Shown here: positions 17,042 through 26,869 of the stretch, in pieces | Layout of the letters: every line of letters starts with the position of its first letter | How positions within the stretch are numbered: position 1 is the stretch's first letter | Origin: Piscinibacter sp. | GTDB taxonomy: Bacteria; Pseudomonadota; Gammaproteobacteria; Burkholderiales; Burkholderiaceae_C | Reading direction: 5' to 3' | DNA length: 64,000 nucleotides | Assembly (NCBI GenBank): GCA_019635485.1 | Contig: JAHBZL010000002.1 | Coordinates: 1-64,000, forward strand | Program-made: the position numbers and the translations under genes | Notes under the pieces: model-generated | The model's database searches: none | The model's input: the letters and a program-made list of their open reading frames with translations, nothing else | Told to the model about the DNA's origin: nothing

Positions 17042-17746
17042 TCACTTGCCGCCTCCGATCATCCCGGGCACCGCGACGCGGTGCTCGATCAGCAGCGCGA
17101 CGCGGTTGATCGCGAACGCGGAGACGAAGTACAGGCCGGTGACGGCGAGGTAGATCTCGATGCCGCGCGAGGTCTCCTCCTGCGCCTGCATCGCGAACAT
17201 CGTCAGCTCGGCGATGCTGACCGCGAACGCCACCGAGGAGTTCTTGACGATGTTCATCGACTCGCTCGTCAGCGGCGGGATGACGATGCGGAAGGCCATC
17301 GGCAGCAGCACGTAGCGGTAGGTCTGCGGCAGCGTCAGGCCCATCGCCAGACCGGCGTAGCGCTGGCCCTTGGGCAGCGCCTGGATGCCCGCCTTGACCT
17401 GCTCCGCGATGCGTGCCGAGGTGAAGAATCCCAGCGCGAACACCACCAGCACGAAGCTGGGCACCTGCCGCAGCGACGTGAAGATCGACGGGATCACGTG
17501 ATACCAGAGGAAGATCTGCACCAGCAGGGGGACGTTGCGGAACAGTTCGGTCCAGGCATTGCCCAGCAGCACCAGCCACTTGTTCGGCGTGGTGCGCAGG
17601 ATGCCCATCAGCGAGCCGACGACCAGCGCCACCGCCAGCGAGCACAGCGCCACCGAGAGCGTCCAGCCCCAGGCGGACATCATCCACTGCAGGTAGGTTT
17701 CCCCTCCGCCGGTGTCCTGCAGGAACACCTGCCAGTCCCATGTCAT
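17042..17746 (-). CDS. gltJ: Glutamate/aspartate ABC importer, permease
   Basis: 234-residue membrane permease paired with GltK. It has about five membrane spans. The coupling loop reads AEQVKAGIQALPKGQRYAG (about 133-151). The N-terminus MTWDWQVFLQDTGGGETYLQWM matches the GltJ family, which has an extended first periplasmic loop. It lies 150 bases downstream of gltI. That gap holds a GC-rich stretch but no clear terminator, which allows gltI to be expressed at a higher level than the permeases. Confidence 0.92.
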   Translation of the reverse strand: MTWDWQVFLQDTGGGETYLQWMMSAWGWTLSVALCSLAVALVVGSLMGILRTTPNKWLVLLGNAWTELFRNVPLLVQIFLWYHVIPSIFTSLRQVPSFVLVVFALGFFTSARIAEQVKAGIQALPKGQRYAGLAMGLTLPQTYRYVLLPMAFRIVIPPLTSESMNIVKNSSVAFAVSIAELTMFAMQAQEETSRGIEIYLAVTGLYFVSAFAINRVALLIEHRVAVPGMIGGGK

Positions 17747-17896
17747 GGCGCCGCCTCCTGCGCACTTTCGTTTGTCGTAAAAGGGACGAGCGCGACGCGG
17801 GGTTACCGTCGCCGCGCTCGCGCAGCATAAGCAAGCCCCGCGCCTGCGGCCTCAGGGCTTACGTGGGTGGACGGCCGGGCCGCCCGCAACCCACGG

Positions 17897-18796
17897 TCAC
17901 TTCTTGGCGTAGTCTTCCATCGGCTTGTCGTTCGGGCTCGCCCAGGCCGCCTTGGTGGCTTCCGACAGCGGCAGGCCGACCTTGGTGTTGGCCGGCGGGA
18001 TCGGCTGCATGAACCACTTGTCGTAGGTCTTGGCCAGGTCGCCGCTCTTGATCTGCGCGATGATGGAATCGTCCACCGCCTTCTTGAAGGCCGGGTCGTC
18101 CTTGCGCATCATGATCGCGATCGGCTCGACCGACAGCACCTCGCCGACGATCTTGTAGTCGGCCGGATTCTTCGAGCGGCTGATGTTGCCGGCCAGGATC
18201 TGGCCGTCCATCACGAAGGCGTCGGCGCGGCCCGACTCCAGCAGCAGGAAGCTGTCGGCGTGGTCCTTGCCGAACACTTCCTTGAAGTCGACGCCGGTGG
18301 CACGCTCGTGCTTGCGCAGCGTCTGCACCGAGGTCGTGCCGGTGGTCGTCGCGACGGTCCTGCCGTTCAGGTCCTTGATCGAGTTGACGCCCGAGTTCGC
18401 CTTGGTGGCGATGCGCACTTCCTCGACGTAGGTGGTCACGGCGAAGGCGACGTCCTTCTGGCGGGTCGCGTTGTTGGTCGTCGAGCCGCATTCGATGTCG
18501 ACGGTGCCGTTCTGCACGAGCGGGATGCGGTTCTGCGAGGTGACCGGCTGGTACTTGATCTCCAGCTTGGCCAGGCCGAGCTGCTTCTGGATGTCGGCCA
18601 GCACCTTGGTGCAGACCTCGGTGTGGAAGCCGGCGTACTTGCCGTCGCCGAGGGTGTAGGCCAGCGCACCGGAGGACTCGCGCACGCCCATCGTGACCGA
18701 ACCGCTGTCCTTGATCTTCTTCAGCGTGTCGGCCTGGACCGCGCCCGCGGCAAGCGCCGCGGCAAGCGCGACCACGTTGAGCAAAGCCTTCTTCAT
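17897..18796 (-). CDS. gltI: Glutamate/aspartate periplasmic binding protein
   Basis: 299 residues. The signal peptide covers about 1-22 (MKKALLNVVALAAALAAGAVQA, cut before DTLKK). The solute-binding family-3 fold follows (GSVTMGVRESSGALAYTLGDGKYAGFHTEVC ... IPLVQNGTVDIECGSTTNN). It captures glutamate or aspartate in the periplasm for GltJKL. ATG at 18796 is preferred to a GTG six bases upstream because AGGAG lies 5 bases before the ATG. It is the promoter-proximal gene of the importer; aspA lies 100 bases further upstream on the same strand. Confidence 0.93.
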   Translation of the reverse strand: MKKALLNVVALAAALAAGAVQADTLKKIKDSGSVTMGVRESSGALAYTLGDGKYAGFHTEVCTKVLADIQKQLGLAKLEIKYQPVTSQNRIPLVQNGTVDIECGSTTNNATRQKDVAFAVTTYVEEVRIATKANSGVNSIKDLNGRTVATTTGTTSVQTLRKHERATGVDFKEVFGKDHADSFLLLESGRADAFVMDGQILAGNISRSKNPADYKIVGEVLSVEPIAIMMRKDDPAFKKAVDDSIIAQIKSGDLAKTYDKWFMQPIPPANTKVGLPLSEATKAAWASPNDKPMEDYAKK

Positions 18797-18896
18797 GTGC
18801 ACTCCTGCAGGGGTTGAGAATTGGGAAACGGGATTCTAGGGAGGCGGTTGTGCGGGTTCACCCGGGGGTCCCGGGCGTTCACCGCGGGTGCATCTT

Positions 18897-20327
<1,431 letters not shown>

Positions 20328-20437
20328 GGGCGCGCAATGTAGGGCCGCCGCGCCGCGCCGGCCAATGCCGTTTGGCGGCCCCTTCATGCGCGCCATGCAT
20401 AGCCTGCCGGGTGGGTCCGTCCGGCACTGGCGCGGCG

Positions 20438-20455
20438 CGGACGGAAATCCGTCCG
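20438..20455 (-). terminator. Hairpin downstream of the LysR gene
   Basis: CGGACGGA-AA-TCCGTCCG, a strong 8-bp inverted repeat ending 10 bases after the LysR-gene stop. It lacks a following T run. It probably separates the LysR transcript from aspA. The remaining 110 bases before aspA should hold the aspA promoter, but no convincing boxes were seen. Confidence 0.4.
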
Positions 20456-20464
20456 GCCCTCCCC

Positions 20465-21400
20465 TCACCCGCGGGTGGCGCTGGCCGAAGAGCCGCGCAG
20501 GAACTCCCACAGCGCCAGCGCGCCCGCCTTGGCATGGCGGGCCAGCTCCGGGCGCTCGCGGTAGATCCGCACCTCCATCGTCAGCTCGTACAGGCCGGGT
20601 TCGCAGGCACGCACGAGGCGCCGGCTCTTCAGCTCCTTGCGCACCGAGCTGGCCGGCAGGAAGGCCACGCCGTGCCCCTCCAGTGCCATCGCCTTCAGGC
20701 CCTCGGCCATGTCGGTCTCGTAGACCGGCTCCAGCGCCAGCGGCGGGCTGGCCTCGCGCTCGATCAGCTCGACCAGGCGGCCCAGGTAGGCCCCTTCGCC
20801 GTAGCTGAGGAACGGCAGCCGGCGCGCCGGCGTCCCCGGCAGGCGGAACTGCGGCACGCCGGCCGCGTCGGCCTTGGCATACGGCGCGAGCGTCTCGCGC
20901 CCGAGACTGAGCATCTCGTAGCGCTCGCCGGGCAGCTGCAGCGGCAGGCTCGGGTGGTGGTAGGCGATCAGCAGGTCGCAGCCGCCTTCGGTCAGGCGCA
21001 GCACCGCGTCATGCACGTTCAGCGTGATGAGCCGGCTCTTCAGAGCCGCGAAGCGCTGGCGCAGGTCCATCACCCAGTGCGGGAAGAAGGTGAAGGCCAG
21101 CGAATGCGGCACGGCGAAGTCGATCGTGTCCGCGGCGCCGCTCTGGTGGGCGCGCATCATGTTGCGCGTGGCCTGCAGCGCGCCGAGGATCTCCAGCGCC
21201 TGCGCATGCAGCGTCTCGCCGGCCGGCGTCAGCCGCGTCGGATACGACGAGCGATCGACCAGGTCGATGCCGGCCCAGGCCTCGAGCGCCTGGATGCGGC
21301 GCGAAAACGCCGGCTGGGTCACGTGGCGCAGCTGCGCGGAGCGCGAGAAGCTGCGCGTCTCGGCCAGGCTGACGAAGTCCTCGAGCCACTTGGTTTCCAC
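20465..21400 (-). CDS. LysR-family transcription regulator
   Basis: 311 residues. The N-terminal winged helix-turn-helix spans about 1-60 (WLEDFVSLAETRSFSRSAQLRHVTQPAFSRRIQALE). The LysR substrate-binding domain occupies about 90-295. The start is GTG at 21400, giving METKWLED, the usual LysR N-terminus; no ATG fits. It lies upstream of aspA on the same strand, so control of aspA and perhaps glt genes is plausible, but that is inference from position. The coinducer is unknown. Confidence 0.88.
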   Translation of the reverse strand: METKWLEDFVSLAETRSFSRSAQLRHVTQPAFSRRIQALEAWAGIDLVDRSSYPTRLTPAGETLHAQALEILGALQATRNMMRAHQSGAADTIDFAVPHSLAFTFFPHWVMDLRQRFAALKSRLITLNVHDAVLRLTEGGCDLLIAYHHPSLPLQLPGERYEMLSLGRETLAPYAKADAAGVPQFRLPGTPARRLPFLSYGEGAYLGRLVELIEREASPPLALEPVYETDMAEGLKAMALEGHGVAFLPASSVRKELKSRRLVRACEPGLYELTMEVRIYRERPELARHAKAGALALWEFLRGSSASATRG

Positions 21401-21441
21401 GGCGCCGCAGTGTAGCGAGGCGCCGGGGAAGGCCGCCCGGT

Positions 21442-21897
21442 TCAGCGCAGCGCCGACTGCGAGACCACGACGCCGCGGAACGAGCGCGCCAGGTCGTCGG
21501 CCAGCGCGAGCACCTCGGCGCGCACCTTCAGATCGGCCGACCAGAACTTGCCGGTGGCGGCATCGACCGCGGCGATGCGGAAGGTCGCCTCGTCGGCGCG
21601 GGCACCGCAGGCGAAGCGGCCTTCGACCGGCGTCATCGTCAGCTGCTGCGCCGCACCGGGCACGACGCCGGCCAGCCGCACCGCCTCGGCGACCTGGCCG
21701 GCGGCCTGGCGGCGCAGCGTGTCCAGCGCCACGACCGCGTCCGCGGCAGCGCCACCGGCACAGGCCTCGAAGCCGAAGCTCTGGTTCTCGATCCACACGA
21801 CACCCGCCTCGGGCTGCGCCTGCGCACCGGCGCCCAGCGAGGCGGCGGCGAGAGACAGCATCGAAACCCAGCGGATAGTCCTGGCAGCGATCTTCAT
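21442..21897 (-). CDS. Hypothetical secreted protein
   Basis: 151 residues. The signal peptide covers about 1-27 (RWVSMLSLAAASLGAGAQA, then QPEAG). The mature part has exactly two Cys (46 and 97), which could form a disulfide in the periplasm. I do not recognise a family. ATG at 21897 was chosen because the longer frame up to 22068 adds unconserved-looking residues before the signal. It lies 41 bases upstream of the LysR gene and may share its transcript. The 199 bases upstream (21898-22096) show no gene or obvious signal. Confidence 0.65.
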   Translation of the reverse strand: MKIAARTIRWVSMLSLAAASLGAGAQAQPEAGVVWIENQSFGFEACAGGAAADAVVALDTLRRQAAGQVAEAVRLAGVVPGAAQQLTMTPVEGRFACGARADEATFRIAAVDAATGKFWSADLKVRAEVLALADDLARSFRGVVVSQSALR

Positions 21898-22096
21898 GAC
21901 GTCCGTCCCTGTGTCAGTGGAGGTGTCATCAATGTAGGGAGATCGCGATGCGCGTGCCTGCGGCGGCACGGGCAGCGCGCCGCGGTCGTTGCCGAGATCA
22001 CGGCTGGATTTCACGGTCGCGCGCGAAGTGATTCGCGCTGATGCCACTTCGATACGCCCAAGCGGCAACTTGTCACGCGGCGCGCCAATGGCGCCC

Positions 22097-23935
22097 TCAA
22101 GTTTCCGCGACCACCGTCTCGTCCTCGTCGTCGCGGCTCTGCTGCAGCCGCCACATCTGCGCGTACCGTCCGTCGCGGGCGAGCAGTTCGGCGTGCGTGC
22201 CCCGCTCGACGATGCGGCCGTGCTCCATCACCAGGATCTGGTGCGCGTCGGCGACCGTCGAGAGCCGGTGCGCGATCACCAGCGCGGTCTTGTTGCGCGC
22301 CGCACTGCGCAGTTCCTCCTGGATCGCGCGTTCGTTGGCCGAATCGAGCGCGGAGGTTGCTTCGTCGAAGATCAGCAGCGGCGGGTTCTTCAGCAGCGTG
22401 CGCGCGATCGCCACGCGCTGCTTCTCGCCGCCGGAAAGCTTCAGGCCGCGCTCGCCGACCAGCGTGTCGTAACCCTTGGGCGTGCTGGCGATGAAGCGGT
22501 GGATGTGGGCGGCCCGCGCGGCGGCCTCCACCTCGGCGCGGCCGGCGCCCGGCCGGCCGTAGGCGATGTTGTATTCGACCGTGTCGTTGAACAGCACGGT
22601 GTCCTGCGGCACGATGCCGATCGCGCCGCGCAGGCTCTGCTGCGTCACCGCGCGGATGTCCTGCCCGTCGATCAGGATGCGGCCGGCGTCGACGTCGTAG
22701 AAGCGGTACAGCAGCCGCGCCAGCGTGCTCTTGCCGGAGCCTGACGGGCCGACCACCGCGACCGTCTTGCCGGCCGGGATCTCGAAGCTGACGCCGTGCA
22801 GGATCTCTCGGTCACGGTCGTAGCCGAAGTGCACGTCCTCGAAGCGCACCGCGGCGCCGTGGGGTTCGAGCGGCCGCGCGTCCGGCCGGTCGGCCACCTC
22901 GCGGTGCTGGCCGAGCAGGGAGAACATCTTCTCCATGTCGGTCATCGACTGCTTGATCTCGCGGTAGATCACGCCCAGGAAATTCAGCGGGATGTAGAGC
23001 TGGATCATCAGCGCGTTGACCAGCACCAGGTCGCCCAGCGTCATCGACCCTTCCACCACGCCGACGGTGGCGCGCCAGACCAGCAGCACGACGGCCGTCG
23101 AGACGATCAGGCTCTGCCCGACGTTCAGCAGCGACAGCGAGGTCTGCGACTTGACCGCCGCGCGTTCGAGCAGGCGCAGGTTCTCGTCGTAGCGCGTCTG
23201 CTCGAAGCGCTCGTTGCCGAAGTACTTGACGGTCTCGTAGTTCAGCAGCGCGTCGACCGCCTTGGTGTTGGCCTTGCTGTCCTGCTCGTTCATCGCGCGG
23301 CGGAAATGCGTGCGCCACTCGGTGACCGTCACGGTGAAGCCGATGTAGCCGACCAGCGCGGTCAGCGTGATCGCCGCGAACCAGCCGTCGAAGCGGGCCG
23401 ACAGCAGCGAGATCACCAGCGTCATCTCCACCAGCGTCGGCAGGATGTTGTAGATGGTGTAGTTCAGCAGCGAGTGGATCGAGCGCGAGCCGCGTTCGAT
23501 GTCGCGCGTCACGCCGCCGGTCTGCCGCTCGAGGTGGAACCGCAGGCTCAGCGACAGCAGGTGCTCGAAGGTCTCGAGCGAGACGCGCCGCGCGATCCGC
23601 GCCGCGACCGGGTAGAACAGGAACTCGCGCAGTTCGGTGAACAGCGTGATCGAGACCCGCAGCGCGCCGTACGCGACCAGCAGCGCGACCGGCACCACCA
23701 GCGCGCTGCGCGCGTCGCCGGGCTTCAGGTCGAGCGCGTCGACCAGGTGCTTGAGCACCAGCGGCACGCCGACGTTGGCCAGCTTCGCCGCCACCAGGAA
23801 CGCCAGCGCGACACCCACGCGCCAGCGCCAGCGCCAGACGTAGGGGGCGAGCTTGCGCAGCGTGGCCCAGTCGGAACGGGCGGCGCCGGGCACGGGCGCA
23901 TCGGGCAGGGGCAGGGTCGAGCCGTGGCGGCGCAT
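22097..23935 (-). CDS. Atm1-type ABC exporter (half-transporter)
   Basis: 612 residues. The membrane domain with six spans (about 30-320) is followed by an ATPase domain with Walker [12 protein letters not shown], signature LSGGEKQR, Walker B LLIFDEATSALD and the switch His in VIAHRLST. The segment PLNFLGVIYREIKQSMTDMEKMF is characteristic of the Atm1/ABCB7/HMT branch, which exports glutathione-linked sulfur or metal compounds. ATG at 23935 was chosen over 24001, since the extra residues overlap the thioesterase promoter. It is divergent from the thioesterase gene, with 50 bases between them. Confidence 0.9.
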   Translation of the reverse strand: MRRHGSTLPLPDAPVPGAARSDWATLRKLAPYVWRWRWRVGVALAFLVAAKLANVGVPLVLKHLVDALDLKPGDARSALVVPVALLVAYGALRVSITLFTELREFLFYPVAARIARRVSLETFEHLLSLSLRFHLERQTGGVTRDIERGSRSIHSLLNYTIYNILPTLVEMTLVISLLSARFDGWFAAITLTALVGYIGFTVTVTEWRTHFRRAMNEQDSKANTKAVDALLNYETVKYFGNERFEQTRYDENLRLLERAAVKSQTSLSLLNVGQSLIVSTAVVLLVWRATVGVVEGSMTLGDLVLVNALMIQLYIPLNFLGVIYREIKQSMTDMEKMFSLLGQHREVADRPDARPLEPHGAAVRFEDVHFGYDRDREILHGVSFEIPAGKTVAVVGPSGSGKSTLARLLYRFYDVDAGRILIDGQDIRAVTQQSLRGAIGIVPQDTVLFNDTVEYNIAYGRPGAGRAEVEAAARAAHIHRFIASTPKGYDTLVGERGLKLSGGEKQRVAIARTLLKNPPLLIFDEATSALDSANERAIQEELRSAARNKTALVIAHRLSTVADAHQILVMEHGRIVERGTHAELLARDGRYAQMWRLQQSRDDEDETVVAET

Positions 23936-23985
23936 CGGGGCGGCGGGCGTGGAAGAATGCGGGGGATCACCGCAGGTGCAGCAAT

Positions 23986-24408
23986 ATGCCCGAGATTTCA
24001 ATCCCGCCCGACTCGATCGCCCCGGTCTCCCTGCCGGAGGACCGCCAGCTCGTGCTGCGCGTGATGCCGATGCCGGCGGACGCCAACGGCAACGGCGACA
24101 TCTTCGGCGGCTGGATCATGGCCCAGGTCGACCTGGCCGGAGCCGTGCTGCCGGCGCGCATCGCCAAGGGCCGCATCGCCACCGTCGCGGTCAACCAGTT
24201 CGTCTTCAAGCAGCCGGTCTCGGTCGGCGACCTGCTCAGCTTCTACGCCCGCGTGGACCGCATCGGCAAGACGTCGATCACCGTGCACGTGGAGGTCTAC
24301 GCCGAGCGCAACCCGGCCAACCTGCAGGTGGTCAAGGTGACCGAGGCGAACCTGACCTACGTCGCGATCGACCTGCAGGGGCAGCCGCGGCCGATTCCGC
24401 GCGACTGA
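23986..24408 (+). CDS. Acyl-CoA thioesterase, YciA-like hot-dog fold
   Basis: 140 residues. The hot-dog signature DANGNGDIFGGWIMAQVDLAGA (32-53) contains the catalytic Asp region, and KQPVSVGDLLSFYARV follows. YciA-type enzymes hydrolyse a range of acyl-CoAs in the cytosol, including short and medium chains. ATG at 23986. It is a single plus-strand gene between two minus-strand neighbours and converges on the SGNH hydrolase gene over 33 bases. Confidence 0.9.
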   Translation: MPEISIPPDSIAPVSLPEDRQLVLRVMPMPADANGNGDIFGGWIMAQVDLAGAVLPARIAKGRIATVAVNQFVFKQPVSVGDLLSFYARVDRIGKTSITVHVEVYAERNPANLQVVKVTEANLTYVAIDLQGQPRPIPRD

Positions 24409-24441
24409 GCTGCCGGGGCGCGAGGCACGCGCGGCGAGCGT

Positions 24442-25152
24442 TCAGGCCAGGTGTTCGGCCACGTAGGCCGCGACGGCCTCGCCGCAGGCCCGATAGACCG
24501 GCTCGCCGGGATGGAAGCCGTCGGCCGCCATGTTGCCGGGCTCCAGGCGCACGTCGATCGGAACGTGGTGCACGTCGGGGCGCGTCGCCGCCCAGCGTGC
24601 CAGCGCCTGGTTGTGCGCGCGCGCCTCGGCCCCGGCGACCCAGCGCAGCGGCTGCGGCAGCAGCGGGAACTGGTGCATCGGCGGCAGCGGCGTGAACACC
24701 ACGTGCCGCACCCCGGCCTCGCGACGCAGCCAGTCGGCCAGTTCGGCGCGCTGCGCGACGGCCCGGCGCGGCCGCACCTGCTCGATCACGTCGTTGACGC
24801 CCAGCACCACCACCGCCAGCTCGTGCGGCTGCGGCGGCGACTCGCGCAGCCGCTGCAGGGCCACGGCGGTGCTGCTGCCGCTGCGGGCGTGCAGCGTCCA
24901 GTCGATCCGGCGCGGCAGGCGTTGTGCCAGCGCGCGGGTCAGCCAACCGACGAAGGCCTGTTCCTGCGTCGCGACGCCGACGCCGGCCGCGGACGAATCC
25001 CCGACGATCAGCAGCCGCAGCGGCGGCCCCGCGCCGAGCCGCCCGGTGCGCTCGCCGGCCGCCTCCGGCAGCGTCACGGCCCGGCGCCGCAGCGCCACCG
25101 CCTGCGCGACCAGCACCGGCATCAGCAGGGGCTTGAGGGCGGCGGCGACCAT
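24442..25152 (-). CDS. SGNH/GDSL-type esterase
   Basis: 236 residues. The SGNH blocks are visible: GDSS (51-54, catalytic Ser53), Gly block near 92, GVND (118-121) and DGFHP (211-215, catalytic Asp211 and His214). A hydrophobic N-terminus (PLLMPVLVAQAVAL, 8-21) could be a signal anchor. The substrate is unknown; lipases, thioesterases and acetyl-esterases share this fold. It lies 16 bases downstream of the enoyl-CoA hydratase gene, so it may be the last gene of the beta-oxidation transcript. Confidence 0.82.
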   Translation of the reverse strand: MVAAALKPLLMPVLVAQAVALRRRAVTLPEAAGERTGRLGAGPPLRLLIVGDSSAAGVGVATQEQAFVGWLTRALAQRLPRRIDWTLHARSGSSTAVALQRLRESPPQPHELAVVVLGVNDVIEQVRPRRAVAQRAELADWLRREAGVRHVVFTPLPPMHQFPLLPQPLRWVAGAEARAHNQALARWAATRPDVHHVPIDVRLEPGNMAADGFHPGEPVYRACGEAVAAYVAEHLA

Positions 25153-25168
25153 CGCCTCGGGCTCCGCC

Positions 25169-25945
25169 TCAGCTGAACTTGGAGAAGTCGGGCTTGCGCT
25201 TCTGGAAGAACGCCTGGAAGGCTTCCATCGCCTCCGGGCTGCGCAGGCGCTGCCCGAAGAGTTCGCTCTCGACGCCGATCGTCTTCAGCACCTCCTCGGC
25301 GGAGGCGCGGCGCAGCAGCCGTTTCGTCTCGCGCACGGCGCCCGGCGGCAGCGCATTGAAGCGCTCGGCGACGCGGCGGGCGTGGTTGACCACCTCGCCG
25401 GCCGGCAGCACCGCGTTGGCGATGCCGGCATCGACCGCATCCTGCGCCGAGAACGGCTCGCCCAGCAGCAGCTTCTCGGCGGCCCGCACGTTGCCGAGCA
25501 GGCGCGGCAGGATCAGGCTGGAGGCGAACTCCGGCACCAGCCCGAGGCTCACGAAAGGCATCGCCAGGCGCGCCTCGTCGGAGACGTAGACCAGGTCGCA
25601 GTGCAGCAGCAGCGTCGTGCCGATGCCGATCGCCGCGCCGGTCACCGCTGCGACCACCGGCTTCTCGGTGCCGGTCAGCGCGCGCATGAAGCCGAGCACG
25701 GGCGACTCCGCGATCGCACCGCCGGCGCCGGCGCTGCGGCTCATGAAGTCCTCAATGTCGTTGCCGCTGCTGAAGATCCCGGGCTGGCCGGTGATCAGCA
25801 CCGCGCGCACGCCGGGGTCGGCCTGCGCCGCGGCGAGCGCGGCGGCCATCGCCTCGTACATCGCGACCGTCAGCGCGTTCTTCTTCTCGGGCCGCGCGAT
25901 CTCGATCGTGGCCACGCCGTTCAGCGTGGCGGTGCGGATGCTCAT
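25169..25945 (-). CDS. Enoyl-CoA hydratase/isomerase family protein
   Basis: 258 residues of the crotonase fold. The oxyanion-hole segments FSSGNDIEDF (about 59-68) and VTGAAIGIGTTLLLHCDLVYV (about 100-120) are present. The second catalytic position reads VPEFASSL, with one Glu where hydratases have two, so a plain hydratase is not certain; an isomerase or another crotonase activity is possible. ATG at 25945 overlaps the stop of the alpha/beta hydrolase gene by 4 bp (ATGA). It is part of the minus-strand fatty-acid degradation operon. Confidence 0.88.
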   Translation of the reverse strand: MSIRTATLNGVATIEIARPEKKNALTVAMYEAMAAALAAAQADPGVRAVLITGQPGIFSSGNDIEDFMSRSAGAGGAIAESPVLGFMRALTGTEKPVVAAVTGAAIGIGTTLLLHCDLVYVSDEARLAMPFVSLGLVPEFASSLILPRLLGNVRAAEKLLLGEPFSAQDAVDAGIANAVLPAGEVVNHARRVAERFNALPPGAVRETKRLLRRASAEEVLKTIGVESELFGQRLRSPEAMEAFQAFFQKRKPDFSKFS

Positions 25946-26814
25946 GCGGGGGTCTCCTGGAGGGTTGGATGGTGCAGTTCGCGCAGCCAGTGCAGCGAGC
26001 GCTGCCAGAGCGTCGGCTGGAACTGCTCGCGGAAGAAGCCGAAGTGACCGATGCGCCGCGCCTGCACATCGGCCGGCGCGATGCGCTCGACGCGCCGCGG
26101 CGCATTCGCGTAGAAGCCGACCAGCGTGTGCGTGCCGCGCTCGGTCATCATCTCGTCGTCGGTCATCGACAGCGCGAGGATGCGGAAGCGCGCCGCCGCG
26201 AAACGCTCGCCCACGCCCTCGGCGCCGACGTGGTACTGCGGGTGCATGCACCAGCGGCGCCACTGCAGCACGACGCCGCGCGGCAGGTCGCCGACCTTGC
26301 CCAGCCGCCGGCCCGGGAAGTAGCCGAACAGCGTGGTCGCCACCGGCACCAGCACGTGCCAGAAGTACGGCACGATGCGGCGCAGCTGCGGCGCGTTGTC
26401 GCGCCAGTAGCCGCTGCCGGCGGCCACCGAGAGCAACCCGTCGATGCGGTCGCGCTGCGCGAGCAGGCCCGGCAGCTGCGCGCCCAGGCTGTGGCCGATC
26501 AGCAGCAGCTTCAGGCCGCCGGCGCGTGCCGCCAGCGCCTCGACGGCCGCGTCGGTGTCGCGCGCCCAGTCGAACAGGTCGGCCCGGTAGCCGCGCAGCG
26601 AGCCGGCCGGTCGCGACGCGCCGGAGCCGCGGTAGTCGAAGGTCAGCGTCAGGTAGCCCTGCCCGGCCAGCCAGGTGGCGAAGGCGCGGTAGTAGTCCTG
26701 CCGCACGCCCATCGCACCGCCGATCAGCACCGCCGCGCGCGGCGTGCCGGAGGGTCGGAACAGGCTGGCCGCGAGCGTGGTGCCGGGGGCGGGTTCGAGC
26801 GTCAGCGCTTCCAT
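25942..26814 (-). CDS. Alpha/beta hydrolase
   Basis: 290 residues. The nucleophile elbow GHSLGA has Ser109, and HFGFF near residue 260 probably supplies the catalytic His. The N-terminal oxyanion region is GGAMGVRQDYY. ATG at 26814 is preceded by GGAGGTGAT at proper spacing, so it is preferred to the ATG seven codons upstream. The natural ester or thioester is unknown. The overlap with the enoyl-CoA hydratase gene and the fadA-like gene 55 bases upstream place it in lipid breakdown. Confidence 0.82.
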   Translation of the reverse strand: MEALTLEPAPGTTLAASLFRPSGTPRAAVLIGGAMGVRQDYYRAFATWLAGQGYLTLTFDYRGSGASRPAGSLRGYRADLFDWARDTDAAVEALAARAGGLKLLLIGHSLGAQLPGLLAQRDRIDGLLSVAAGSGYWRDNAPQLRRIVPYFWHVLVPVATTLFGYFPGRRLGKVGDLPRGVVLQWRRWCMHPQYHVGAEGVGERFAAARFRILALSMTDDEMMTERGTHTLVGFYANAPRRVERIAPADVQARRIGHFGFFREQFQPTLWQRSLHWLRELHHPTLQETPA

Positions 26815-26869
26815 CGCGATCACCTCCAAGTCCAAAGCAGCGAGCTACGCGCGCCGCGGCCGGAAAGAC